From contig JADCRB010000016.1 of NCBI GenBank assembly GCA_021464245.1, positions 15,487,345 to 15,551,344 on the forward strand: DNA of 64,000 bases, in the 5' to 3' direction. Within the stretch, counting starts at the first letter, position 1. Every line of letters begins with the position of its first letter. The notes under the pieces are model-generated. The model was not told the origin of the DNA and did not search any database. It saw only the letters and a list, made by a program, of their open reading frames with translations. The position numbers and the translations under genes are program-made. The stretch comes from Carallia brachiata (lineage: Eukaryota; Streptophyta; Magnoliopsida; Malpighiales; Rhizophoraceae). Below are positions 1 through 12,197 of the stretch, in pieces.

Positions 1-349
1 TTAAATTTTAATTTTAATTTTTTTTAAATTATAAGACTATTTTATGACTATTTTTTTTCTCTTTTTTATTTCAATTTTCCTTCTAAAAACACAAGAGTTT
101 ATATATATATACACGGACAAAAGAATTTACATGAGTAGGAATTCACAAATATATAACTGACAATTTCAATGATAAGTTTTACGCTTTCTTTATGCATAAC
201 AATCAATAAGATTAAGTTATCTCTAAACTATATCTTTTTATTATGTCCATAATTAATGAAATTCGTCCATAAAATTACTAGCAAAAATGAAGAATACGAA
301 AGTCACCAATTGCCATGGTAAAAGGAAGAAGAGTATGAAGAAGTGTTAC
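1..349 (-). other. first part of P450 intron 1, no coding sequence seen
   Basis: AT-rich sequence downstream of the P450 splice donor (minus-strand GT at 349-348). No P450 heme-binding exon is present, so the next exon must lie beyond the left edge. Confidence 0.6.
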
Positions 350-1315
350 CATAAGCAAGGCTTTGAGGTGCTTGGTGGTGAGCGGCGTCTTGGGATCGCC
401 TCCTTCTTCCTTTACTTTCAACAAAAACTGCAAAAAATCCTTGCACTTTCCTTCTTTAATTCCCGACGACGTCTCCGCTTCATTGTCCTGATCAAGTCTC
501 AATCTTGTATCGATCATGGCGTCAAACATCCCGTCGAACTTCTTGGCCAACACCGCCATCTTCTTCCGGTGGCCTTGCAGATCAAACCGGGACAACCCCG
601 GGAAAAAATCGGATAAGTTTGGCGCACCCAACAGCTCGGTGATCTCCGAAATCACTTTCCTGAACTCCGCCCCCATGGCAGCCCTCTCTTCTCCCTCAAC
701 CGTGCCTCCCCACAACATGTTGGTTATTACGTTAAGAATTGTTAGAAATATTTGCTCCCCCACCTTGACCGGAGACCCGTCACGGCTGCGGAGATAGGCC
801 ACCATCTGTCTGACTTCCCTGCGGCGGAGGGAGTAGACGGAATCCAGGGTGGTGTTGCTGAGCATCTTGAGCACGCAAATTTTTCTTAACATTCTCCACT
901 CCGGGCCATATGGGGTCCAGACTATATCGGAGCCGCCGTACGTGACGGCGCGGGCGACGTCGGGGACGTCCCGGTTGGCGAAAGTTGTGTCCTGTTCTTT
1001 GAGCACTTCGCGGGCCAAGGAAGGGGAGCTGACCACTATTCCTAGTTTCTGGCCCAGCTGGAGCTTCAGGATTGGGCCGTAATTTTGGGCCAGCTCGGCG
1101 AAGTAGGAGTGGAGCTCAGGGTCAAGAGAGGCAAGGTTGCCGATCACCGGAAGAGCAGGTGGGCCTGGAGGCAGCTTTGAGGTGCTGCCTTTCTTTGAAT
1201 TGGCAAGCAACCATATTGAGATAATAATGATTGCCAATATTGCTATAAATGCGAATATGGGACCAGTAGGTCCAGTGAAGTCAAGTTTCTGAAGGAAATC
1301 TGAGAGGATTGACAT
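350..1315 (-). CDS. cytochrome P450, CYP706-like, first exon (partial gene)
   Basis: Encodes the N-terminal 322 residues of a membrane-anchored microsomal P450 monooxygenase. Seen directly: a hydrophobic anchor at about residues 18-38, the proline-rich hinge KLPPGPP, then FANRD, WTPYGPEWRMLRKI, MLWGGT and NLSDFFPGLSRFDLQG, an order and wording typical of the CYP706 family. The frame runs to KALLM at 350 and is followed by GTAAC, a donor at the place where CYP76/CYP706 genes carry their single intron. The I-helix AGTDT motif, ExxR and heme-binding cysteine are expected in exon 2, outside the window. Start chosen at ATG 1315-1313, the first methionine before the anchor. CYP706 members are often linked to terpenoid or other specialised metabolism; the substrate cannot be told here. 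Residues 323-345 of the open frame are intron read-through. Confidence 0.9.
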
Positions 1316-1693
1316 GGTGGCTCCAACCTAATGTTGGTGATAAATGGAAAATTGAATGATCTTGGGAGGGGTGGCCTCCGTGGGAATGCGAAGGTATTCA
1401 CATTTAATGGGATGGGGTTTGGAAGTGAATGGCATCATGTGGATGTCTCACGTCCACTCGTCGGCCTATCCCATTGCGTTTGGAATTGGATCGGATGTGG
1501 CATATCAACTCTTTTTTGTTTTTTTTTTCGTGGGGTTTTGTGAAAGGAGAAAATGAGTTGAGGATAATTACATATGAGTTAGTATGTAAATTTCATTTGT
1601 TAAAAAATAATTTTTTTAATTTTAAATTTTTCTGTCAAAACATATATTGACTTTTACAACAAAAAAAAAAAAAAATTTGTTTTATAGGTCTTG
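1316..1693. other. upstream region of the P450 gene
   Basis: Non-coding flank of the P450 start codon. Short open frames here have no coding character. No convincing TATA box was found within 150 bases of the ATG. Confidence 0.4.
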
Positions 1694-2072
1694 CTCGTCA
1701 GCTTACTTCGATTCACTTTTGATAGAATTTTTCTGCTTATCAACTATTTCACTTATTAACAATCAATTATGCTATTAAGATAGTTTACCTCATTTTTATA
1801 ATCTGATGCATTTTTTATAATAAAAAATTCAAAAATAAAAATTTAGATTATTAATTATTAGAAATATCTCCTTAAAGAGTCCCTCGTCAGCTTACTTCGA
1901 TTCACTTTTGATAGAATTTTTCTGCTTATCAACTATTTCACTTATTAACAATCAATTATGCTATTAAGATAGTTTGCCTCATTTTTATAATCTGATGCAT
2001 TTTTTTATAATAAAAAATTCAAAAATAAAAATTTAGATTATTAATTATTAGAAATATGTCCTTAGAGAGTCC
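1694..2072. repeat. two-copy tandem repeat, period about 189 bp
   Basis: The segment starting ctcgtcagcttacttcgatt at 1694 recurs at 1883 and is almost identical over its full length. A few substitutions and one extra T are seen (for example gtttacctc against gtttgcctc, and aaatatctc against aaatatgtc). The near identity indicates a recent tandem duplication. Confidence 0.9.
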
Positions 2073-2201
2073 CTCACATATCAATTTCTTTCTTCTTTTT
2101 TTTTTTTTTTCTTTCTGTTCTACACATATCAATTTCTTGTGATATCACATCTGCACTTGCAGTCAAAACAAGAAAACTTGAATCACATGGCGTCATGTGT
2201 T

Positions 2202-2263
2202 GGAATCTAACAGATGCAAGGCAAAAGAGGAGGGAATCTAACAGATGCAAGGCAAAAGAGGAG
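2202..2263. repeat. two-copy 31-bp tandem repeat
   Basis: The unit beginning ggaatctaacagatgcaagg at 2202 is repeated exactly at 2233. It is non-coding; the overlapping minus-strand frame is a by-product. Confidence 0.85.
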
Positions 2264-2286
2264 GGAAAATGAATAGGTTCCATTAT

Positions 2287-2975
2287 GGGCTTGTTTGACT
2301 TACTTATTTAATATTGTTGTTATTAGTTGCTGTTGCTGATTACTGCTCCTGATTATTAATTACTAATTACTGTCGTCTATTACTGATTACTAAAAACTAA
2401 TGAAATGTTTAGTTAAATTTGTACATGCTGTTGCTGTCAAATAACTAAATGACTGATTTGGACATTTAATTTATATTAATATATTATATTAACAAAATTA
2501 TCTTTATATTTTATAATTTTTATTTTTAGAATAAATATTTTATAAACAATATTAAGAATTTTCTCACTTAATTTTATTTTTTCAAAAAAATATTAATGTT
2601 TACTAGATCATAAAAAATATAAATTTTGAAATATTTTTTAAATATCAATATTAATGAAAATTTAAAGTAAAAAAATATTTACGAATTATTAAAAAATAAA
2701 AGTGTTACGTTTATATAAATATTGATGAAGTATGATAATTACTAACAAATCATATTCAAGCGGTAAGTAAAAAAAATTATGAATTTATATAAATATTATT
2801 TGAGAGTATTTTAGTCTATATAAATTATTATTAATATTAAAAACTAAAAAGTAATTCAAAAAATAACAAAAAATAACTTTGAACTACTTTTCAATCAGCT
2901 GCTTTTAGGATATCATATAAGGAAATAAGTAGAATCAAACAGCAGTTCAAAAAAATTAATCAAACGCTTATCTTC
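2287..2975. mobile_element. possible hAT-like MITE
   Basis: An AT-rich segment bounded by gcttgtttgac on the left and, in inverse orientation, gcgtttgatt on the right. The terminal match is short and imperfect and I could not fix a target-site duplication, so this is a weak call. No coding sequence is seen inside. Confidence 0.3.
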
Positions 2976-3157
2976 TTACTTTTTAAAAATGAAATGCAAA
3001 TGTACTCTCCTAAAAAATCACTTGAGATTTTTTTTAAATGTAATAAATAAATTTTTTTTTGCAACAACATTCACAAAATATGCAACAAAAAAGAAAAAAA
3101 TATATAATTTTCTCATTGCATATTTTATCATTGTAGATATATAAATTATAATAATTA

Positions 3158-5140
3158 TTACATTACAAACATTCATTGAGATAATATTCCTCGAGCCATA
3201 TACATTTATCCAAATGAATAATAATTAGTGTGGTTTTAGCTTTGTTTGGTCCTTTGCATGAAATCTGTTATATTCCCATTAATTCAATATTCTTTTAAAT
3301 AAAAATTCAATTTGAATATTAAAGAACAAATCATAATGGTTATTTTAAGAGATAAGAGACAAGAATGGATTTTCTGAGGGCTGGCCGACTGGTGGAAGGG
3401 CATCTTCTTCGGTTTTTTTTTTTTTATAGATTTTTTTATAATTTGGTTAACATGAGGCTTTTCGATGCGAAGAAATAAACAAGCTACTCTATATATTTAT
3501 TGCAATATGTGGAGGTGATTGGTTTGACAAATGAATGCTCCACTCCAGTATATAATATATAGCTACAGACTAAACGAAATAAATATTTTGGTGCTTGGGC
3601 TTCTTCTGTCCCGGTCGCTCCATCCAAACAATGAAACAGTTGTGCAAAGTGGTTGATGGGACAAACCTACTTGTGTGAAGATGGGATATTTGCCAGCGCA
3701 AAGATAGCAAACATAATTGAAAAAATAGTTGTTAAGTAGAAAAGTGGTCGTAAACACACAATTATAAATATAAAATTAGTACGTGAAAATATGGATCATT
3801 AGATTATGAAAATTATATCAAATTAAAAAATAAATAAATAAATAATTAAATTAACTGCATATTTTTTATGTGTCGTAAATTGTGTGACTGCGTAGTGATA
3901 TCCATTTGTTAATATCAAGGTCCATTTGCCGGGAAATAAAATTATTTGTCTTTTTTTAACAAATAAATTATTTTCTATCGTGACGCTGTCAATTAGTTTA
4001 AAAAGATTTTTTTCAAAAAAATAAATATTTTTTTATCATTATGATTTGAAAATCAGTTAGAAAATATTTCACTGTGTTTTTTTATTTTTATTTTTATGTT
4101 TGTAGGAAAATTGTGAATTTTTTAAAGTTGAAGAGTGTTGTTTTTGATTTGGTGGACTCGTATTCCTAAAATACAGAGAAAGCCCATACAGGTGCTGTAT
4201 TAAAGCATAATATCATATTACGGACATTCATCGGGACAATATATCTAAGATTATATACATTCACCTAAATGAATAATAATTAGTGTGATTTTAGCTTGCT
4301 TTGGTCCTTTGCATGAAATCTATTATATTACCAATAATTCAATATTCTTTTAAATTAAAAACTCAATTTGAATATTATAGAACAATTCATATTAAAAATG
4401 GTTATTTTGAGAGATACGTGACAAGAATGGATTTTTTGAGGGCAGGCGAAATGGGGGAAGGGCATCTTCTTTTTTTTTTTTTTTTAGATTTTTTTTATTT
4501 GGTTAACATGAGGCTTTTCGATGGTAACAGAAAATTCGAATCTTAATGCGAAGACAATTGACGAAAAAATAAACAAGCTAAGCTACAACATATTTATTGC
4601 AATATGTGAAGGTGATTGGTTTGATAAATGAATGGTCCACTCCAGTATATAATAGATATAGCTATAGACTAAAGGAAATAAATATTTTGGCTCTTGTTTC
4701 TTCTGTCCCAGTCGCTCCACCCAAACAATATAAAACAGGCCTGCAAAATCGGGGGTGGGACGAACCTATTTGCCTGGAAGTGGGAAATTTGGCTGCCGAA
4801 AGATAGCAAATATAATAAAATCGAAGAGACATTTGTTAGTATCAAGGTCCAATTATTTGGAAGAACAAAAAATTATTCGTAATTTTTTTGAGAACAAATT
4901 TTTTCCATCATTAGATCGAGACACTATCAATTAGTTGAAAAATGCTTTTTTTTTTTTGAAAAATAATCTTTTATCATTTGATTGTGATTTTGAAAATTAG
5001 TTAGAACATATTTTACTGTGTTTTAAATTGTGAATTTTTTGACGTTGAAGAGGGTTGTTTCCGATTTGGTGGGCTCCTGTTCCTAAAATGCAAAGATAGG
5101 CTATGGAGGTGCTGGAATAAAGCTTAACGTTAGTATTCCG
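3158..5140. repeat. diverged tandem duplication, units of about 1 kb
   Basis: Unit 1 (about 3158-4209) and unit 2 (about 4210-5140) share collinear blocks. One is aatgaataataattagtgtg with tttggtcctttgcatgaaat (3215-3262 and 4269-4316). Others are gacaagaatggatttt, gaagggcatcttctt, cttctgtccc followed by gtcgctcca, and the closing block attgtgaattttttaaagtt (4111; ttgacg variant at 5027). The end of unit 2 resembles the start of unit 2, marking the repeat boundary. Units differ by many substitutions and indels, so the duplication is old. I see no intact gene in either unit. Confidence 0.8.
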
Positions 5141-5447
5141 ATGTTTGATTCAATAAAAGGGCTTTTGGAGAGAATAAAGAAAACTTGGGCTAAGAACAGG
5201 GTCGAGAGATTGTCTAGAGATTTTGGGGGCCGAGTGTATTTAGAGAGCTATTTGGTGGGTTTCTATTGGCTCAATGGCATGAAGTCCAGTGGGACTCCAA
5301 CTTACGAACCAGCGCCAGGCTGAGGTAGCTAGATTTGGGCTTGGAGAGGAGACCTTTGAAGGCAAAACTCTGATGGGCCCACACATTAACAAAAACAGTT
5401 GCCTCATCGGATTTATTTATAAATTTATAGATTATATTTAAAGTTAA
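5141..5447. other. spacer with a short unrecognised open frame
   Basis: A 60-codon open frame lies at 5141-5323 on the plus strand. I recognise no family in it, it has no splice context that extends it, and it may be chance. Confidence 0.3.
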
Positions 5448-5766
5448 CATACAAAAATATCACTAACTTTTTTTCAAGTAATAAATTTAGCATTAATTTT
5501 AAAAAGTAGCAAATTTAGTATCAATTTTATCTAATGTAACAAATATAACACGTAGTAATTTTATATGAATAGAATCTGTTAGTTTCGATGACAGATTTAT
5601 AAAAATATATCTGTTTCGATGACATAATCATCATATAATTTAATGCTATATCATCGAAACTGATAAATATTATTTAAAAAATTTCACAATATATTAAATT
5701 TATTATTTTAATTAAAGTTAGTACTAAATTTGTTAATTTAAGTAAAATTAGTGATATTTTTGTATA
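5448..5766. mobile_element. MITE with long terminal inverted repeats
   Basis: The left end catacaaaaatatcactaac matches the inverse complement of the right end, tatacaaaaatatcactaat, and similarity continues inward for about 80 bases through aaatttag-type blocks. The flanks ttaaagttaa (5438-5447) and ttaaagcaat (5767-5776) look like a decayed 9-10 bp target duplication, as made by Mutator-type transposases. A third, internal hairpin uses gtttcgatgaca. No coding sequence. Confidence 0.65.
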
Positions 5767-6202
5767 TTAAAGCAATTTCTTATGGAAACAAATCAAAAGA
5801 CTTGCAGAAACAAATTGACAGCATAATCCTCAGCTTAGACAAATGATCATATATGGTGGGGGGGGGGGGTAGGGGAATTGTTTCTTGCGAATATGGAAAA
5901 TAACAGCAAGAGAGGCACAGAAGTAGGAAACCCCACATAAATTTCAAGCTACTTTTTTTAATGGCATGCATTACTGAAAAATTATTAAGAAGACATGCTA
6001 TGAAGTAATCTAAACGAGCTAAAGATGACATTATCTGCATACTTGGTCTAATCTAATAATTACTTTGCATTAACATACTAATTACAGGATCTAAGGCAAT
6101 GAGCCCCGTTTGCAGTATAAATTTTTAGCTTCTGCGTTTTCTATCATTTCTAAACGTGTACATACAACATTTTAAAGTCTTAAAGTTTGCTTCAACTTTC
6201 CA
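5767..6202. other. 3' flank of the BED/hAT gene
   Basis: Non-coding. Contains a G11-type homopolymer near 5859. It probably holds the 3' UTR of the minus-strand gene ending at 6203. Confidence 0.4.
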
Positions 6203-8614
6203 CTATCCACAAGGACTAGTTCTGCCTTCAAGGGGCAGCTTGTCCAGCCAAGAATCATCAATGAGAAGGGCTGAAGATTCCAACTCAGTAGGCCACTCAG
6301 ATCCGACGTCAATTTCGTCATAAAAAATGGGCTTCAGTTTTCCATCCCTGTTTTGGCAAATGGCTTGTAGCCAAAGATTGCAATGCACAAATACCAAATC
6401 ATTGAATTTTTCGAGCTCAGCCCTGTTTCGTTTCTTGGAATGTATGCTTTCAAAGGTCCTCCAGTTCCATCTGCACCAGTGGGAACTACAAGGTTGGCTG
6501 AGTATCTTTATTGCAATTCTTTGTAGAGTAGGAATTTCATAGCCATATGCAGACCACCAATCACCTAAATATGCATTGCAGTAAATAAGATATAACTTGA
6601 AGAAGCACTACAAATGACACTATCTAGAGCAAAAGGAGAATGAATAATTGACCTTTTCCCACCCGATGCAAGTAACAGCACTGGGAAAATCTAAAGCCAC
6701 CGTTATCTCGCGTTGATCTGTTTAACTGTTGGATATACGATCCAAGTTATTTAGCGTCGCTAGTATCAGTTTTCAGTTTAGGACTAACAATGTAACCTTG
6801 CCCGCCAGAAAAAAAATCTTTTCCTCCCTTTTCAAGTGTATGATGTACTGCTAGTTGACTGGTGAAGTGCGTGTATTACCTCTTGAGAAAACATGCAATT
6901 GAGATTTTTGTGTAGAAGAGTTAAATGATAACAAATTGAAAGACATACCAGCGGAATTCAGGGTCCTTCCCATGATAGCAAAATCAGTACCTAGAGCACC
7001 TTGCCCATTTATATACATTGGATTCTCTTTGGTGACTTCAATCTTATCTTTATCTGTGACAGCCATTCTTAGCATAGCATCTTGAAAACCATTCCTCACT
7101 CTTAAATCGACCTTGAAATTCGGATTGTAGAAAATGGAAGGATTGAGGAATGCAGCCGCAGCATGCAACGGTGAATGAACCTGCATATTCCATCGTCTAC
7201 TAATTATATCCCAAATTTGCATATATTTCTCTTCAATACCCCCGTAATATGCCTTGATTGCAAGCTTGGCCTTCTCTATTCCCTCGTATATATAGCCCAT
7301 AGCAGGCATGTCCCCATCAACAATCCTTAGGATTTTAACAAGCGGCTCAGACACGCTGACAGCTTCATGTGCAGCCTTCCAGAATCGATCTTGGTAAAGC
7401 AGTGACTTGATAGCTTGGGCATCCGGGCGTCTACTATAAATCGAAGATAGCCATTCTGAATGAGAGAACATGTGCTTTAGATTGTCCTCCTGGATAACAA
7501 GGGCTCTCAAGGAGAGATAAGTAGCAACACATCTTGTAATTCTTGGCCGGACCAATTCCATTCCAGCAGTGAACTTTCTCATCATATTTAAAGTCCACGC
7601 ATGACTGTATATGTAGCGTGTGATGGTCTGTGCCTCCTCCAAGACAGAACCAACCCAGTCTGTTTTACTGATATCTTCCAACATCTTATCAATGCAATAA
7701 GACGCACAAGGTGACCAAAATAATGAACCATACTTGGACATAAGAAGCCTTCCGGCATAGGCATAAGAGGCACTACTATCTGTTATGACTTGTACAACGT
7801 TTTCCACACCAACATCCAAAACAATAGACTCGAGCAACTCAAACAAGTAGGTGGAATCTTCTTCATGACCTGATATGTCAACTGACTTCAAATAAAGGGT
7901 TCCTTTTGGGCATGTAACTGAAAATACTACAATTGATTTTGTCCTACCATCAGACCAACTATCACTCAAGATTGTACAACCTGTTTCTTTCCATTCATCT
8001 CTATATTTCCTGTAACAATCACGTATCTCGCCATTAACTTTTTCCAGTAGGGTAGATCTCAACTTTTCATAACTTGGAGCTTTGTAACCCAACCGACACT
8101 CTGTAATGGCATCCACCATTTCTTGATAATACATGGACTTAGCAGCACTAAAAGGAATAGAATTATGGAAGAAAAAGACGGCAATCCTTTTGTCAGCATC
8201 GGCTTGCTTTTGCTTTTGTGCATCATCTACTGCTGGCTGAGCAATGGGTGAAGGGCGTGGAAATAACAGAGATGGGCAGGTGCTACCACGTTGTGCACTG
8301 GATCCATGGTTAGGACGTAAACCACTACTGGCAGAAGAGCTATTTTCATCACCATTGGTTGCTTGATTGGCCTTTGGTTTCTTTGGAGTTTTCTGCTTCT
8401 TAGGAGTGCTCAAGATTTTTCGAATATGGTTGCGTACATCATCTGAGACTTCTGTGCATGGAACAATGTCTTTATTTTTTATTTGAGCCAAATGAAACTT
8501 CATCCGGTAAACCCCTCCACTGAACTCTCGATTGCAATAATTACATCTAACCTTTTGTCTTGTTGCATCAACAAGAACACAATGCTCCCAACATGCATCT
8601 CTTCCACGCACCAT
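6203..8614 (-). CDS. BED zinc finger, DUF659 and hAT-dimerisation protein (domesticated transposase-like)
   Basis: Two exons join in frame: 8614-6949 and 6564-6203, donor GCTG|GTATGT and acceptor TTAG|GTGAT, 675 residues. The N-terminus is a BED-type zinc finger (C24, C27, H41, C53). A basic Lys/Pro stretch near 70-82 could act in nuclear import. A DUF659 transposase-like core follows at about 200-350, including TILSDSWSDG and VITDSSASYAYAGR. Exon 2 supplies the hAT C-terminal dimerisation region, with DWWSAYGYEIPTLQ, then CSSHWCRWNW, then LEKFNDLVFVHCNL. The frame is long and intact, and no terminal inverted repeats flank the gene. I infer a host-kept nuclear DNA-binding protein derived from a hAT transposase rather than an active element. 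The ATG at 8614 begins the conserved MVRGRDACWEHC start. The open frame continues past 6949 into intron sequence as far as 6851. Confidence 0.88.
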
Positions 8615-8652
8615 CCTCTTTTACAAATCGCTCTATAAGTTCTTTATCTCGC

Positions 8653-10018
8653 ACTGAAATCAAATGAATGGCTGTGAAGAATATAGCAAATTAAACAGAT
8701 AATCTCATCAAGTAACTTTCAGAATCGTTGAAGAAAGCTACAGCACAATAAGTGGCCAAGGAACTAAGAATTTTGAAGAAATATCTATTTAAGGATAAGA
8801 AGAGACACTAAACTCATGTCTCATTAAGGGAAAAAATAAGATGAAGGGGCCTTCAAACGGCCTGATTAGACCGAAATAAGTTCAAGCTTTTCAACCAGAG
8901 AAAACTAAGAGCTTTCTTTGAGCATTGCCATAAATCAAGTTTCATTTTTTCATAAATTGATATAAAACTAGTTAGAGGGAAGAAAATACATTTATGTAAA
9001 TTTAGTTAGACGAAAGCCCCAAGGTTGACTAAATTGATGATAATGCAAAGCCTTCTCTTAATCAGTTCAACAGAAAATTAAGCGACCAAGGCTGGTGAAA
9101 TCCAGATATTTTTAAGTCTAACAGCAAAAGTCATATTGCTCAACTGCAGCGGCTGCTCAAACACACTTCCACAAACACTCCAAATGCTCTGCTTATTCAG
9201 GATCACTCTTCTCCCTTAAAATGTCCTATTGTTAAGATGCCTAACATCGTCTTGGGGTAACGTTGAGATTATTTCATTGCGACCAGGAGATAGGTCCGAG
9301 ATGTACATCTGACCCTTCCTACACCCTATAACGTGGGAGTCTCGTGCATGAAACATCCTTTTATAATATCAAATTTGATTTTATCATCAAATGTTCACCT
9401 TGAAATTTTTCAACCATCTCTTTCTGCTTACCATAAATCCTACATAACTCCATCACTCATTGCATTTCTTTTCCCGGGGGGGTGGGGTGTGGGGTGAAGT
9501 ACCACTCATTCCTTTATTTGAGCAATTGGGTACTTACTAAACATCATTTGCAACTTCCAAGCACAATGGCCAAGGCATTACCTTGCCAACAAGTTCAAAA
9601 CTTGGCTGAACTGAACAACTCTAATAACCCACCAATGTCTATTCCATGTTTTTCAGAGAACTTTTAAAGTTGACGAAGATTTCTCTGAATAAAATGGCCA
9701 TGCAAAATCCTGCACTTTTTGCTTGCAATCAATGCACTTGCCAGCCATACTATCTATATAGCCATTATCCCTTTTTTTTAATGGAAAAAAAAAGTGGGTT
9801 TCACTCTGTTTTCAACACATTTAAAGAACAAAAAGGTGTATGTAACTATGTAGCATGAGTTATACAATATTGAAGTAAGTCCCATAAGAGACTTAATTTT
9901 TTTTTTAAAAAAAAAAAGCTTCATTAACATAATATAAATATTTGTTAAAAAAAAGATAAGGAATGGGACCAAAATATAATTATGCTTAATTTTATTGATA
10001 TTATTAGTATTGTTTTAC
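8653..10018 (-). other. probable 5' UTR intron of the BED/hAT gene
   Basis: Inferred intron between a donor at 10018-10017 (CCAG|GTAAAACA, minus strand) and an acceptor near 8655 (GATTTCAG) or 8673 (TTCACAG). It contains no supported coding sequence; a SINE relic lies at 9240-9352. Confidence 0.4.
9240..9352 (+). mobile_element. Au-type SINE relic
   Basis: The block gtacatctgacccttcctac (9304 onward) followed by accctataacgtgggagtct, then cgtgcatgaa, matches the conserved 3' half of the plant Au SINE family as I know it. The promoter half (ggtccgagat as decayed box B) is degenerate and the tail is a short T-rich end. No target duplication could be fixed. Confidence 0.55.
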
Positions 10019-10224
10019 CTGGAAAAATGGGATCTGACAGGGAAATTGATTCCTCGGAAAGAAAACCGGAGATTGGTCGGAATCTGGGTTTCTGTAAAGT
10101 TTTGGATCGGCGATTTGTAAGGAGGATGAGAAACGAGGAAATGAAAAACAACGGCGATAAATCAGTGTCCTCGGCTGGCTCCCCGTCATTGGCATCTAGA
10201 AATCGCCTATTACCAATCACCTAA
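10019..10224 (-). other. candidate 5' UTR exon of the BED/hAT gene
   Basis: Higher GC than its surroundings, same strand as the gene, and ends in a good splice donor (CCAG|GTAAAACA). The minus-strand open frames here have alternative phases and no recognisable domain, which suits a leader exon better than coding sequence. The true transcription start is unknown. Confidence 0.4.
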
Positions 10225-10389
10225 CCCGTGCGTGTGCGTGGCTTTGTTCATGACTCGGGGATATGATTGGGTATGGAACGGTCCAATTTGAACAACCCAA
10301 TCAGAGAGTTGGGCCCGAATTCAATTCAGAACAATCAAAGATGGGCCTGTCGGTTAGGCTTTTCTTTTTATCGGTTGCAATGGACTTGG

Positions 10390-10545
10390 AACATGGCCTT
10401 GCAAACAAAACAGTTCAAGCCTGTGGATCGGGCTTTCCTCGATTGGTTAGCAATCAAAGGTCAAAAGTTCGAACCTTCAACTTCGCCCTCACTCATCTTT
10501 CTCTTATTACTGCATTGTAATTCTTTTGACACAAAAAAAAAAAGA
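10390..10545 (+). mobile_element. possible SINE-like retroposon
   Basis: Contains ttggttagcaa and agttcgaacc, resembling tRNA boxes A and B but too close together, and ends in an A-rich tail (10531-10557). Target duplication not resolved. A weak call. Confidence 0.3.
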
Positions 10546-10559
10546 AAAAGAAACAACTG

Positions 10560-11640
10560 AAGCCCTTGTCATTTTCGAAATCAAGAGTTTGAGTTTTATT
10601 CGGCCAATAAACTAACAAAAAGCTAATACCTTCCCATTTTTCTAAAAAAAGTTGGTAAGAGTCCTATTTAATTTTTTTTTAATCTTAAAATATTGGTTAT
10701 GATTGGGAGAATTTATTTAAATTTAATTTTTTGAGGCTAATCAAAACCTAAATTGTCATGTTTAGAGGGTCCCATTATGTCAAGGTCGAGAGAGCTCTTT
10801 CTTCAAGGTTGCATCATTTTCTGTATTACAAGATTGCAAATGCTAAGCAGTAATTGACGATTGAAAAAGAGAGATGAGAATTACGATGGGTAACATTCCA
10901 AAGTATAATATCGTCTATATATATATATATAATGTCTGTCAGAAGAGCGCTCCAAGAACGCTAGCACCTTCCCTAAACGTAGCTGCACTCCCAAAACCAA
11001 AATTGGATTTATGCCATATCCTATGGCCTCAAATCCAACTTACAGACTGCTGAATGCATAAAATTGGGTTCGATGCAAAATTATGTCGTTAATGCAAAAG
11101 GAGAATCTAAGCTTAGAATGCTCGTAAAAGTCTTGTGTTTTTAACACAATTAATTAAAATTCTTTACAAAAACTTCTTGATTATGTATTCAAGTTTTAAT
11201 AATTATATTCACATTTTATAGTTTTCATCTCTTGTATTCTAAAAAGAATGCATGTATAATGAAATGAAATGCAAGAACTAGGTAATTAATGCAATATATA
11301 AGTCCTAAGATGCAATCGAATAAGGGAAGCAAGAATTAGGACTTTGAACACACACAAAATTGGGTTAGATCGTTCCAAAACAAGACAAAATTGAATGTAT
11401 GCAAATTTAGACTAGATGAAGTCGCTCGATGCAATGGATGGAGCCTTAAAATGCAACTAAAAAAAGAAATTAAGAATAAAAATTTCAAACTTTGGAAAAA
11501 TAAATACACACGTACACACACTCCTTCTCTTTGATGTAAACACCATCAAATTTCAAACTTTTACTTTTTTTTTCAGAATATATGCCACATGAGGCTTGTC
11601 ATGGCCACTAAATTGATATAAATATCAAAAAGCAGTGGAG
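10560..11640. other. intergenic, nothing recognised
   Basis: AT-rich sequence with a short (AT)n run near 10917-10930. Open frames are short and without family resemblance. Confidence 0.4.
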
Positions 11641-11649
11641 AACTACTTG

Positions 11650-11935
11650 CACTAAAACCAGTCTTATTAAAATAATAATTCTTATTTTTATAAAAATTTA
11701 AATTTTCATCAAAAATCACGTGATGAGCAATGCGAATGAAAAAATATGTATGAAGATTTATAAAATGAGTAAGAAGAACTTAAAATAGTGCAAGTACAAA
11801 GATCATATTGGTTATTGCACTTCTCTCAATCCTCTTTCTACATTTTTGAATTTTTAAGTATTTGTTATTTTTATTGTGCATGACAAAAATTTTGACAAAA
11901 TTAAAAGAAAAAAAATTTATTTTAATAAGAATGAC
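11650..11935. mobile_element. possible MITE
   Basis: The left part agtcttattaaaataataat matches the inverse complement of the right part near 11915-11935 (attcttattaaaataaattt). A weaker internal inverted repeat uses gtgcaagt and ttgcac. The target duplication is not clear. Confidence 0.35.
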
Positions 11936-12197
11936 TTTAAAGTATTAATAAACTAATATAACTATTAGATGATTGCTTCATTAAAAAAATAATAAATTGT
12001 TAATATAATTAAATTTAACAGTATTACTATTTATTACAAATTAAATATAGTTATATAATTTTAATGAAGACCAAAATTAAAATTTGTTATTTTAATACAT
12101 CAGCATTATGTCAGCTGTATCTTATACCCAATGATGATCTCATTCCATTAACAACGCCCATAACATTATCACAACAATTATAACCTGGAATCAATTG

